From the NCBI GenBank assembly GCA_003575245.1, contig NMQN01000787.1, positions 1 through 16,240 on the forward strand: a stretch of 16,240 nt of DNA, given 5' to 3'. Shown here in pieces: positions 1 to 7,727 of this stretch (the stretch's first letter is position 1; each line of letters opens with the position of its first letter). Made by a program: the position numbers and the translations under genes. Source of the stretch: Candidatus Atribacteria bacterium 1244-E10-H5-B2. Its GTDB lineage: Bacteria; Atribacterota; JS1; SB-45; 34-128. A model generated the notes under the pieces. It was given only the letters and a program-made list of their open reading frames with translations. It did no database searches and had not been told where the DNA came from.

Positions 1-1172
1 GAAATGGTGAATAAATATTTGCTTTGTGCAACTTCTTTAGTAAATATATCTTTCCACGGACTTTGTGGAACATTAGACGTTATTCCAGATATTTTCTTAA
101 GTAAGTCTTCACTTCTAGCAAGTATAGCGATATTTTCATTATTTAATTCAATTTCTCTCTCACGACATAAACTAATAAAGTTCTGTATTATTTCTTCGTA
201 ACAATCTTCATTGTATCTCCAAATTTCCGGAATGAAATCAAAATCTTTAACTTCATCGTTTATTGCACTTATTTTACAATTTAAAGAAGAAAGATTTTGT
301 ATAAAATTACATATTTTCTGTGAACTTCGTAAACTTTCATTAAGTGAAATGGTATGATAATGCTCGAATTTCTCTACAAACAATTGAGGTTTAGCCGTTC
401 TCCATTCATAAATAGCTTGATCCGGATCACCAATAAACATTACTTCCTTTAATCCGTTATCAATTAATAAATCTATAATTCTCATTTGCACTTCAGAAGT
501 ATCTTGAGCCTCGTCCAACATCAACACTGGAAATCTATATACAAGCGCTTTAGCAATTGTATTATATTTTTCTAAAACTCTCATTGCAAAATAATTAGCA
601 TCCAATTGTGTTGCGTATCCATTCCTGTATAATTGATCTTTTACACGTTTACAATATTGATGACCGCATCCACATTTCGGGAAATGAGGTCTTGAAGAAA
701 AATCTTTTAATTCATGGTTTGCATTATATGAAAAACTATTTATCTTACATGCTCTATTGCATTCCCTTTCCTTGAAATAATAAGGTGCATTTCTATCGCT
801 AACAGGATCCCAATCATTATAAGGCGGACCAATAAATTTTGGACTATCTTCACAATTCATAATTATATGCCCAAAAGGGAGAAACAAATATCTATTTATA
901 AAACTGTCTATTGAACCTAAAAAATGAGGATAGATATTGGATGCTTTTTCTTCAATGCTAAATTCTGTAAATAGAAATTTATCAATTTCTTTCCAAGCAA
1001 CATTTGTAAATGAAAGTACTGCAATTCCTCGATTTGTATATTTCCAAGATTTATATAAGTTTGCAAAACGAGCAGCAACCGCGATAGTTTTACCACTCCC
1101 GGCGCAAGCCTCTACAACAAATATCCCATCTTGATTCTTAATACCTTTCTGTTTCCCCGTCAGTTTAATCAA
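1..1172 (-). CDS. gajB: GajB, UvrD/PcrA-like helicase of a Gabija defense system (C-terminus beyond the window)
   Basis: In Gabija the UvrD-like helicase GajB partners the endonuclease GajA against phage. The 390 residues present show a superfamily 1 helicase core: Walker A ACAGSGKT (residues 22-29), a motif Ia-like VLSFTN, Walker B LMLDEAQD (D220-E221), motif III GDPDQAIYEWR (248-258) and LNESLRSS. The start is a TTG at 1172-1170, overlapping the end of gajA by 8 nt, with AGGTGGG about 9 nt upstream. No ATG fits, because the helicase reading frame already begins at LTGKQKG. Overlap and order (gajA then gajB) imply translational coupling. An odd point is a cysteine cluster between motifs Ia and II (C138, C142, C167, C169, H171, C174) that could bind zinc or an Fe-S cluster. 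The C-terminal motifs V and VI probably lie past the left edge. The family call is firm; Gabija membership rests on the neighbour. Confidence 0.92.
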   Translation of the reverse strand, partial: MIKLTGKQKGIKNQDGIFVVEACAGSGKTIAVAARFANLYKSWKYTNRGIAVLSFTNVAWKEIDKFLFTEFSIEEKASNIYPHFLGSIDSFINRYLFLPFGHIIMNCEDSPKFIGPPYNDWDPVSDRNAPYYFKERECNRACKINSFSYNANHELKDFSSRPHFPKCGCGHQYCKRVKDQLYRNGYATQLDANYFAMRVLEKYNTIAKALVYRFPVLMLDEAQDTSEVQMRIIDLLIDNGLKEVMFIGDPDQAIYEWRTAKPQLFVEKFEHYHTISLNESLRSSQKICNFIQNLSSLNCKISAINDEVKDFDFIPEIWRYNEDCYEEIIQNFISLCREREIELNNENIAILARSEDLLKKISGITSNVPQSPWKDIFTKEVAQSKYLFTI

Positions 1173-3090
1173 TTTTTGTTACCCACCTAATAGCTTCTAG
1201 TATATATTCTGGAACTTTAAAGGAATGTCTCAATTCATCATCTTCTTTCAACTTAACCGATAATGCTTGAGAAAATTCTCCTTTATCCCTATTTTGCTCC
1301 AATTTCTCAGTAAAGCAAATCGCTTTTTCATGAATATTTTCACCTATAATTTCTGTTTGGCTATGATTAAGATCATTTTTATAAACATCAATTAGTATGT
1401 CTTTGTTTTTTAGAAATAATTCATACTCAAAAGTTTTTTTTGCTAATACTACTAGCAAATTATCAGATTTCAAACTCTTTGCTTTTTCTGCTCTTGGAGA
1501 TATATTTCCATTTTCATCTCTATCATTATCAGTAATTAAGGCACATTGAATATTTAAATTCTTTGACACATCTTGATTATTAAATAATTTTGCAAAAGGC
1601 TCAAAAGCGACTCCACCTATATTTATTACTTCAACTCCACTCTTATCTAGATTATATTTATCTGTATTTAAATCCATGATAGAAGCAAAAACAGGAAGTA
1701 ACAAAGCCTCACTTATTCCCTCTACCAAAATAACACTTCTAGCAAAAAATAATTGAGACTTTGTTACATCAAGAAATCGTTCAAGATATTTTTTATGTTT
1801 GGAGTTTAAAGGTATATTTTTTATTGGGACGCAATTTATATTATTATTTTTATTGTATAGAACTATTGTATTATCAATGTTTGTTTTTGCAGTTATCGTA
1901 GGTGAATGAGAAGTTATAAAAATCTGAATATTTTCTGTCTCCATTTTTTTAAAATATTCAAATAATACATTTTGTAATTGGGGGTGTATGTGAGCTTCTG
2001 GTTCTTCTATTAGTAAAGCTATGTATGCTTCTAGCTCTGCATTTCTTCTTTCTATTAAACCCCCAAGCACTGTTGCCATGTATATTAAATTATTTAAACC
2101 GAGCCCATTTTGATATATTTCAAACATTTTATTAGAATTATTATATAATTCTTCTAAATCATTTTTATCTTGAATGGATATATCTTCATCAATTTTTATG
2201 ATATCAATAAAATTGTCTTTGAAAATTAAATCTTTAGTTTCAGTTTCTTCGAAATATTTATCTATTATTACACAATTATTTTCTTCAAATTTTTCAGTAA
2301 TTTCTGTTTTCTTTATTAAATTTCTATTTTGAGTATTTATTTTTAGTGTGTCTACAATTTTCTGGAATTCTAAAGATAAAAATTCTATATTAATTTCCGG
2401 AATATTATACTTATGTGATGTACCTTCAAGATGAGTTGAAATCTTTTCTTTTGCTTCTTTAATTAATTTATTCCAGTCCTCTTCACTTTTAATGTTATCG
2501 TTAATTATTTTTTGCAAACGCTTTCTCTCTTCTTCATCATCAACTAATTTAATAAAAAGTTGGCCTAATTGACTTCCTCTTCTAGGAATTAAATCTCTTT
2601 CTGCATTTCTTAGGGCATGCAAAGAAACAAAATAAAATAATTCCATAACCTCTGGCGGTATCTGGCCCCCTTCTTTTTCTCCTCCCCAATACCTAAATAT
2701 AATTTTTTTAGTTCCTTTTCTTGTTTCAAGAAAATATCTAACATGTAATTCGATTTTTAATTCTTCTTCATCATCATTTCCTTTTAGAGATTCATCCAAA
2801 GATAATAATTCATAAAATAATCCCTCTTCTTGCTTATTTAGATCTGAAAAAAATAAATCAAACCCAATTGGGCTGTTAATTTCTCCATATTTATTCACAT
2901 AAAAATCTTCCTCATTTACATATATTTCTCTTCTTGGTGTTCCTATACTATAAACTAATCGAAGAGCATCGATTACTGCTGTTTTCCCAGTATTATTTTC
3001 ACCGATAATAACATTTAGGCCTTTTTGAAATTCCAACTCTAAGTTTTCTATTCCCCTAAAATTTTTTATTATTAATTCTTTTAAATACAT
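1165..3090 (-). CDS. gajA: GajA, OLD-family ATPase/TOPRIM nuclease of a Gabija defense system
   Basis: GajA is an ATP-regulated DNA endonuclease; known GajA proteins nick DNA and are held in check by nucleotides. This 641-residue protein has the class 2 OLD layout. The ABC-type ATPase half shows Walker A GENNTGKT (30-37), a signature-like NGLGLNNLIYMA, Walker B ALLIEEPEAHIHP (around 362) and the switch-histidine segment FITSHSPT. The C-terminal TOPRIM domain shows ILVEG with E457 and TDNDRD with D521, D523 and D525, the expected acidic triad. All key residues look intact. The ATG at 3090 is preceded by AAGGTGGAG at good spacing. gajB follows with an 8-nt overlap, which separates this from stand-alone OLD nucleases. 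PARIS and retron-linked OLD-like ATPases were considered, but the helicase partner points to Gabija. Confidence 0.93.
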   Translation of the reverse strand: MYLKELIIKNFRGIENLELEFQKGLNVIIGENNTGKTAVIDALRLVYSIGTPRREIYVNEEDFYVNKYGEINSPIGFDLFFSDLNKQEEGLFYELLSLDESLKGNDDEEELKIELHVRYFLETRKGTKKIIFRYWGGEKEGGQIPPEVMELFYFVSLHALRNAERDLIPRRGSQLGQLFIKLVDDEEERKRLQKIINDNIKSEEDWNKLIKEAKEKISTHLEGTSHKYNIPEINIEFLSLEFQKIVDTLKINTQNRNLIKKTEITEKFEENNCVIIDKYFEETETKDLIFKDNFIDIIKIDEDISIQDKNDLEELYNNSNKMFEIYQNGLGLNNLIYMATVLGGLIERRNAELEAYIALLIEEPEAHIHPQLQNVLFEYFKKMETENIQIFITSHSPTITAKTNIDNTIVLYNKNNNINCVPIKNIPLNSKHKKYLERFLDVTKSQLFFARSVILVEGISEALLLPVFASIMDLNTDKYNLDKSGVEVINIGGVAFEPFAKLFNNQDVSKNLNIQCALITDNDRDENGNISPRAEKAKSLKSDNLLVVLAKKTFEYELFLKNKDILIDVYKNDLNHSQTEIIGENIHEKAICFTEKLEQNRDKGEFSQALSVKLKEDDELRHSFKVPEYILEAIRWVTKID

Positions 3091-3170
3091 TATTCATATC
3101 TCCACCTTATATATTATTAATTTGACATATTTCTACTATTTTTATTTCTTTTTCAGTTAGTTTTTAAAGG

Positions 3171-3200
3171 ATAATAGGAAAAGACATCTATTTATCGCAA
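3171..3200 (-). promoter_or_regulatory. candidate promoter for gajAB
   Basis: On the minus strand TTGCGA (3200-3195) and TATTAT (3176-3171) are separated by 18 nt, about 80 nt upstream of the gajA start. The -10 box matches the consensus at 5 of 6 positions and the -35 box is weak. The -10 box lies in one arm of the inverted repeat at 3171-3240. This is found by eye only. Confidence 0.33.
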
Positions 3201-3240
3201 AGGCGGTATTAAAGAAAATAGGTGTCTATTATTCCTATTA
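3171..3240. repeat. imperfect inverted repeat between the 272-residue gene and gajA
   Basis: The left arm (AATAGGAAAAGACATCTATTT, about 3173-3193, interrupted by small gaps) is complementary to the right arm at 3215-3239, sharing GACAYCTATTT and ATAGGAA blocks around a ~21-nt loop. It follows the stop codon of the 272-residue gene by about 12 nt and overlaps the candidate gajA promoter. It may be an operator, a weak terminator or a relic of the palindromic elements seen in neighbouring gaps. There is no clean U-tract, so a terminator call is not justified. Confidence 0.5.
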
Positions 3241-3251
3241 TTAATATAAAA

Positions 3252-4070
3252 TTAAACACTCCTAAGTTCTTTTTCGAATACATTCTCATCGATATCTTCT
3301 TTAATGCGTTTCCTGTAAAGTTCGATAATTTTCCCGATAGATACTTCTTTTACATCTATTTCATCAATTTCCTTAATCAATCGTGTATTCCTGGTTCTTG
3401 TAATTATCCATACATTTTTATTACAATTGCTAATATTAATTCTTTTCCTATTATATTCGATAATTCCTTTTTTCATTTGGTCACAAAAGTTTTCTATTTG
3501 TGTTTTTTTGCTCTCTTCGTATCTAGAATCAAGCGTACAATCATACAAAACCGCAAAATTTCTGAATTTAAAAAAACCATCTGCTTTCCCTTTTTGTTTT
3601 TTAAAACCAAATCTATGGCTGTTATGTATACCCAGACACCTAATTAAATAGTAAGTATATTCCTCAAATTTTCGCCAATCATTTGTCATTTTTAATTCGG
3701 TAAAAAAACTAGGATCAAAAATACATTCTTTACATATTTTCTCCTCTGTTTCTTCCTCATCAACATACCATCCCTCCGAGTAGTTGGAATATTTTTCTGG
3801 ACAAGGTATTGTATCTTTAATAATAACTCTAAAATAAATACATTTTTTACCGTCCCTTCGTATTCCTTCGTTAATTTTTGCAACTTTCCCAATCCATGAA
3901 TTTTCTATTGACCTTGTTTCTTTGTTTATTTTTATGAAAATAGTTTTTGTATTATCTTTAAGTTTTGATTCATTCATATTTCCCTTTAGCATTCTGGTAG
4001 TAAAATAGGTAGAACTATCTCTCAAATTATTCCAATGATCCTCCCAATTTGTCACCATAATATAAATCAT
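3252..4070 (-). CDS. putative PD-(D/E)XK-like nuclease with possible PUA/EVE-like N-terminal domain
   Basis: I do not recognise this 272-residue protein by name. Its second half has the outline of a PD-(D/E)XK nuclease: helix WRKFEEYTYYLIRCLG (132-147, with E136/E137), KADGFF (D164), VLYDCTLD (D177-C-T179) and a QIENF segment at Q191 resembling the QxxxY helix. The lysine of the usual (D/E)XK is replaced by threonine, so activity is uncertain. The first ~105 residues (FIKINK, SWIGKVAKI, CIYFRVIIKDTI) resemble PUA/EVE-type folds that read modified bases in some modification-dependent restriction enzymes, but this is a weak impression. Three cysteines (C90, C113, C116) lie in the linker. The ATG at 4070 has a perfect AAGGAGG 8 nt upstream. 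It sits directly upstream of gajA and codirectional with it, suggesting a defense role. Nuclease fold is plausible; function is inferred. Confidence 0.7.
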   Translation of the reverse strand: MIYIMVTNWEDHWNNLRDSSTYFTTRMLKGNMNESKLKDNTKTIFIKINKETRSIENSWIGKVAKINEGIRRDGKKCIYFRVIIKDTIPCPEKYSNYSEGWYVDEEETEEKICKECIFDPSFFTELKMTNDWRKFEEYTYYLIRCLGIHNSHRFGFKKQKGKADGFFKFRNFAVLYDCTLDSRYEESKKTQIENFCDQMKKGIIEYNRKRINISNCNKNVWIITRTRNTRLIKEIDEIDVKEVSIGKIIELYRKRIKEDIDENVFEKELRSV

Positions 4071-4100
4071 TTCAATTACCTCCTTAATTTAAATAAAGAC

Positions 4101-4123
4101 AAAATAGGGATACATCCTATTTT
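4101..4123. repeat. short hairpin AAAATAGG...CCTATTTT
   Basis: AAAATAGG pairs with CCTATTTT around a short loop, with a further G-T pair inside. Runs of T follow on both strands (TTTTTTCT on the plus strand, TTTTGTCTTTATTT on the minus strand), so it could stop transcripts after the 120-residue gene. It lies just upstream of the ribosome binding site of the 272-residue gene. A stray copy of the AATAGG palindromes in neighbouring gaps is the alternative. Confidence 0.4.
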
Positions 4124-4244
4124 TTCTATGGTTTAGCTTTCCATTTTACGAGGTCTTCCTTTGGGACATCTATCTATAATAATACCTAAAGCCCCAACCA
4201 TTTGGATAAAAACTCCTCAGATCCTATAAGTTTTCCGCAAAAAG

Positions 4245-4279
4245 TTACCGAATTATTGACTTGGCACATCTATTTATTC
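4245..4279. repeat. direct repeat, left copy, flanking the two-gene unknown cassette
   Basis: TTACCGAATTATTGA here recurs exactly at 6345-6359 in the same orientation, exactly 2100 bp away. After it both copies have a GCAC block and end in CTATTTATTC. The two copies enclose the genes at 4297-4659 and 4888-6312. No transposase gene is visible between or beside them. Confidence 0.7.
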
Positions 4280-4296
4280 ACAGCTGGTTATTATAA

Positions 4297-4659
4297 TTAA
4301 ATCCTTTTCCTAATGAGGTTTCTGTTGCCTCGATACTTATAAACAGCTGTTTTCGCCTGGCCATAACTGAAGCCCATTTCCTCTAAATGCCTTATACATT
4401 CTTTCGGTTCCATATTACAAGCGTTAAAATTATCTAAGATTCGATCGTATTTTTCTTGTGTCATCCTAGGTCCAACTTTTAGATGGTTTTTGTGGTGAAG
4501 ATAAACATACACTCCATTTTTAGCTTGTTCGTGAGAGGCGCCGGCATCAATAAGGATCCTTTCGCATTTAGAGTACGATAACCCCTTTTCACGAGCATTA
4601 TACTTATCAAGAATTCGAGTATATTCACCTTGTTTAAAATGTTGAATACGTTCATTCAT
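4297..4659 (-). CDS. small protein of two tandem ~50-residue repeats, unknown function
   Basis: I do not recognise this 120-residue protein. It consists of two copies of one unit: residues 11-61 and 69-117 align along their length, sharing Y-x-RILD, an NA pair, C-x-R-x-L, G-x-S, QAK-x-x-VY-x-Y and N near the end. Each unit looks like three helices ending in a basic segment, compatible with a helix-turn-helix-like or other small nucleic-acid-binding fold, but no known family is evident. The protein is basic and has no signal peptide or membrane segment. The ATG at 4659 follows AAAGGAG at normal spacing. It lies downstream of the 474-residue nuclease gene across a 228-nt gap, inside the same pair of direct repeats, and may be its regulator or partner. 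Confidence 0.75.
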   Translation of the reverse strand: MNERIQHFKQGEYTRILDKYNAREKGLSYSKCERILIDAGASHEQAKNGVYVYLHHKNHLKVGPRMTQEKYDRILDNFNACNMEPKECIRHLEEMGFSYGQAKTAVYKYRGNRNLIRKRI

Positions 4660-4740
4660 TTTTTTACTCCTTTAATTTAAAGAAATGGATCCCATTTATT
4701 CAAGACATTTAGATTTATTTACCGGGGTCAAATTTTTATT

Positions 4741-4769
4741 CTTGACAAATAGTTTGATTAACTGTCAAG
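4741..4769. promoter_or_regulatory. inverted repeat upstream of the 120-residue gene, possible operator
   Basis: CTTGAC at 4741 pairs with GTCAAG ending at 4769, and AGTT/AACT extends the stem around a TGATT loop with a 4-nt bulge. It lies about 80 nt upstream of the start at 4659. Both arms carry TTGACA-like -35 sequences, but no good -10 box lies 16-18 nt away on either strand. The rest of the 4660-4887 gap holds GAATAAAT and CCGTCCCC fragments of the dispersed repeats and no gene. Confidence 0.4.
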
Positions 4770-4887
4770 GATAAAGATTTCTCCCCCTTCTATTTCTCTG
4801 AGCAGAAACAACCGTCCCCTGTCATGCAAACATTTATGGGTTATAAAGCCTATTAAATTATTATATATTAACTAATTAATAAATAAT

Positions 4888-6312
4888 TTATAGATTTGAA
4901 GCTGAAACTTTATTCTTAGTAGCATCAATAATTACTGGTTTGATTCTAAATTTTATTTTTTGATTTAGCACTCTCACTTTTTCTTCTATTTCTTGAACTT
5001 CGCTAAATTCCTCATCCGTATAAACAATTACTATAAAATAACCAAGATAAATTTCCTCAGATTTTAAATACTGGGGCAATTGTCTATTTAGACCATTCCA
5101 GAACTTTGAATTTCTTGCAAGTTTCACCTCTAAAAGTACTCTATTTTTGTAACCTTTAGAAAACTTAAAATCAACAGGGCCTTTTCCCACATTAGTTTCT
5201 TTACTAATATCAATATTGTTGTGCTTACAATAAGGCTTTACTACGCCAAAAAACAACGATTGGGCGGCTTCTTCTTTTTTACCTCTTTCTCTTTCATCAT
5301 CCCACAAAAGTTTATATCCAGAATTATCTTCTACAAAAAGTTTAAATGATTGAATAATTTCTTCAATTACATTAACAAATTCTTGATCATTATTGGCAAA
5401 TAATTCTAGTGGTCTACTTTCTGCAAACCTCGATGCTTTATACCACTTATATAAACCAGATTTATCATTTTTTAAATCATAAGAGTTGGGGGATAATTCT
5501 TCAACTTTTTCAGTAAATTCCTCTACCCAAGAAGGGTACTCCCTGGCAATTTTTATTATCTGAGATTTATTTAGTGATTTTTTTATTTCATAATTTAAAT
5601 CATCTCTAAGTTCCGCATTTTTATTAGTCCATATGTAATCCCGAAACTCTTCCGGAGATATTACAGGTAATTCATTCAGAAAATTTTTAGGTACTAATAT
5701 AATAGATTTTCCAGAATAAGGATTTGAAGGCAATCGTTCGTTTCCATCTAACCATCTTAAAAATTCAAAATCAAACTCCAAATGCTTAATTTTGAAATCT
5801 TGCATTTTGATTCTCATTTTTTTACAAATAGATTGTGTATATTTAATAAATTCTTTTTTCAATATATTTGCTGTAATATCACTAACTCTATCGCAACCTA
5901 TGCCCTCACAAAATATTGCTACTTCTTCGAAATGCTTATAATTTTTTATACCTTTTTTAATAGAAACATATATACCTTCAATAATTTTATCTCTATAAAT
6001 ATCTCCGGAACCTAAACCCCTAATTCCTTCATTCGTATATCCCAAGCATAACTCAGATACTTCTGGAAAAAGCAATATATTTAATAGCTTCCTGTAACTA
6101 TTGGTATATTTGTTTCCACCAGATCTGGCAGCAAGTTCAAAAGCTTTGTTAAAAAAAGTAATTAATTTATCATGACTGTTTTTAAATAAAATATCATTTG
6201 ATTTAAATATTAAAAAAGGATCGATGAATAACCTTGTATCTCTGATTAAAATTGGATCAAAAAAATCATATTGATTAGTATGTTTAATACCATATTCTTT
6301 TGAAAATAACAT
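4888..6312 (-). CDS. PD-(D/E)XK-type nuclease-like protein of unknown family
   Basis: This 474-residue protein is not one I can name. Near its C-terminus GPVDFKF (D381) and VLLEVKLAR (E395-V-K397) form a complete PD-(D/E)XK catalytic pattern, followed by a helix with NRQLPQYLKSE and strands ending IKPVIID, as expected for this fold. The N-terminal ~330 residues are a separate region opening with YDFFDPILIRDTRLFIDPFLI, a striking aromatic/acidic motif, and are mostly helical. The ATG at 6312 has AGGAGG 5 nt upstream. There is no signal peptide or membrane segment, so it should be cytoplasmic. It lies in a run of defense genes and within direct repeats shared with the 120-residue gene. A nuclease effector in a small defense or restriction module is a reasonable inference. 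What senses infection is not visible, though the N-terminal region could. Confidence 0.8.
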   Translation of the reverse strand: MLFSKEYGIKHTNQYDFFDPILIRDTRLFIDPFLIFKSNDILFKNSHDKLITFFNKAFELAARSGGNKYTNSYRKLLNILLFPEVSELCLGYTNEGIRGLGSGDIYRDKIIEGIYVSIKKGIKNYKHFEEVAIFCEGIGCDRVSDITANILKKEFIKYTQSICKKMRIKMQDFKIKHLEFDFEFLRWLDGNERLPSNPYSGKSIILVPKNFLNELPVISPEEFRDYIWTNKNAELRDDLNYEIKKSLNKSQIIKIAREYPSWVEEFTEKVEELSPNSYDLKNDKSGLYKWYKASRFAESRPLELFANNDQEFVNVIEEIIQSFKLFVEDNSGYKLLWDDERERGKKEEAAQSLFFGVVKPYCKHNNIDISKETNVGKGPVDFKFSKGYKNRVLLEVKLARNSKFWNGLNRQLPQYLKSEEIYLGYFIVIVYTDEEFSEVQEIEEKVRVLNQKIKFRIKPVIIDATKNKVSASNL

Positions 6313-6344
6313 AAAAACCTCCTAACTAATAAAATAAAAAAATT

Positions 6345-6385
6345 TTACCGAATTATTGAGCTAGTGCACCCGTCCCTATTTATTC
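6345..6385. repeat. direct repeat, right copy, flanking the two-gene unknown cassette
   Basis: This second copy of TTACCGAATTATTGA is followed by GTGCACCCGTCCC and CTATTTATTC. Compared with the copy at 4245 it has about 6 extra bases in the middle (CCGTCCC). It lies between the metallophosphoesterase stop and the nuclease-like gene start. Confidence 0.7.
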
Positions 6386-6398
6386 TAAAGCCCTTTAA

Positions 6399-7496
6399 CT
6401 AACCAATATGTTTTACTCTTTCTCGAAGTATATATCTGGGGTAATCGCCTTCATCTTCTGGTTTTTCCTGGCTTACTAATTTATACAAATCAGGCTTTAA
6501 TCCATGTTGTGTTTGTTTTACATAAAATATGCAAGCATCGGGTGAAAATATTTCTGAAGGTACTATCCATCCACCAGTATTCCAAAGAGATATGAATTTT
6601 CCATTTACCCGTACTTTTCTATCTGATTTTAGTATTCTTCCGCCATGATGAGTGTGTCCGAAAACAAAGTGAAAATCTTTTTTTACTTTGTTTTCAATCC
6701 CACAAATTTTCTCCAGATACCATCTTATTCTTTCACGTATATAACTATCTAGTAATGTTTTGCTATCTTCCTTAAATGTTGTTCTTCTTATTGACCGTGA
6801 TCGACCAAACCCTAACCATAATTTACGAAGCCAATCAAATCCTATTTCTATTAGTCTAAATCTACTAATTCTATACCAAATAATATTCATAAGACAATAG
6901 GTTTTCTCTTCCAAATCCTCAAGATTTTCAACATTTATACATCTCATGGACATATATTTATCTAGTGTCCTCGAAAATAAGTGTCCATGATTAAAAAAAT
7001 AAAAAGCAGTATCTGTCTCAAATCTATAATTAGGATAGTATATTTCAATTTTTTCAGAATGGTAGTTGCTTGGTAGACAATTATTAATAAATATTTCTTT
7101 GTTTGAGATAGATGAATCAACTTTTATTTTAGGAAAACAATCTCGAAAATTATCCTTTCCATATTCTTTCTTTAATAGTTCAACCCAAAGATGGTGATCA
7201 TGATTTCCTGGAATATATACTATCTTGTCGATATTCACTTTATCTAACAATGAGGTAAGAAAAACCTTGGCATTTTTATAAGCTTCCTCATCAGAAGCTA
7301 CGGAAAGATCTACTATATCACCAATGAGGACTAGCTGTTCTATGCCATCATCAAATTTTTTATCTCCTTTGGAAATTTCAATAATTTTTTTAATTGTGAT
7401 ATCAATTAGATTAAAGCGATCTCCGCTATTAAACAAAACACTTTCAGGCTCTCCTAAATGCAAATCTGATAATGCCAATATTTTTAATTTTTTCAT
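6399..7496 (-). CDS. calcineurin-like metallophosphoesterase
   Basis: The protein has the dinuclear metal site of the calcineurin-like phosphoesterases. Numbered from the start chosen here these are SDLHLG (D11, H13), LIGDIVD (G59-D60), IPGNHDHH (N98, H99) and VFGHTHHGG (H281, H283). A second glycine-rich NTGGW follows. The middle (~140-260) is a larger, basic, tryptophan/arginine-rich insert than in minimal family members and may set substrate choice. The ATG at 7496 is preferred to the in-frame ATG at 7526, because GGTGGGAGGAGG sits immediately upstream of 7496 and within the extra codons; this gives 365 residues. The substrate cannot be read from sequence: nucleic acids, cyclic nucleotides and phosphoproteins are all possible. 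It is the first gene downstream of the glycine riboswitch but has no known link to glycine. Its place in the island makes a defense or repair role possible, not shown. Confidence 0.88.
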   Translation of the reverse strand: MKKLKILALSDLHLGEPESVLFNSGDRFNLIDITIKKIIEISKGDKKFDDGIEQLVLIGDIVDLSVASDEEAYKNAKVFLTSLLDKVNIDKIVYIPGNHDHHLWVELLKKEYGKDNFRDCFPKIKVDSSISNKEIFINNCLPSNYHSEKIEIYYPNYRFETDTAFYFFNHGHLFSRTLDKYMSMRCINVENLEDLEEKTYCLMNIIWYRISRFRLIEIGFDWLRKLWLGFGRSRSIRRTTFKEDSKTLLDSYIRERIRWYLEKICGIENKVKKDFHFVFGHTHHGGRILKSDRKVRVNGKFISLWNTGGWIVPSEIFSPDACIFYVKQTQHGLKPDLYKLVSQEKPEDEGDYPRYILRERVKHIG

Positions 7497-7727
7497 TTTC
7501 CTCCTCCCACCTAGATGGTAAATCAAAAATCCTTTCTACATAAGCAAAAAACTATTAACAATGATTAAAATACTAAAAATTCGGAAATTAGTCTCAATTT
7601 TTGACATAATTATTTAAAATTAAAGAGCCGGATCTTCACATTTGACTTACTGTAATTTCTTAAAATATGATGAAGGTACGATAAAAGACCTTTTCCTGTT
7701 TTAGCTTTATAAGTATTTTTTCGAATA

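Noticed and set aside
937..1134. 65-codon plus-strand frame
   Set aside because: It is antisense to the helicase motif region of gajB, whose minus-strand reading has clear motifs.
3222..3647. 141-codon open frame on the plus strand
   Set aside because: It lies antisense to the 272-residue gene, is rich in F and I as expected for a shadow frame in AT-rich DNA, and has no ribosome binding site or domain.
4133..4201. 22-codon minus-strand frame ending in CPKGRPRKMES, with GAGGAG 11 nt upstream
   Set aside because: The GRPRK end is suggestive of an AT-hook or the tail of a lost gene, but it is too short to separate from chance and nothing homologous lies upstream.
4741..4769. TTGACA-type promoters on both strands
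   Set aside because: No acceptable -10 box lies at 16-18 nt from either TTGACA, so only an inverted repeat is reported.
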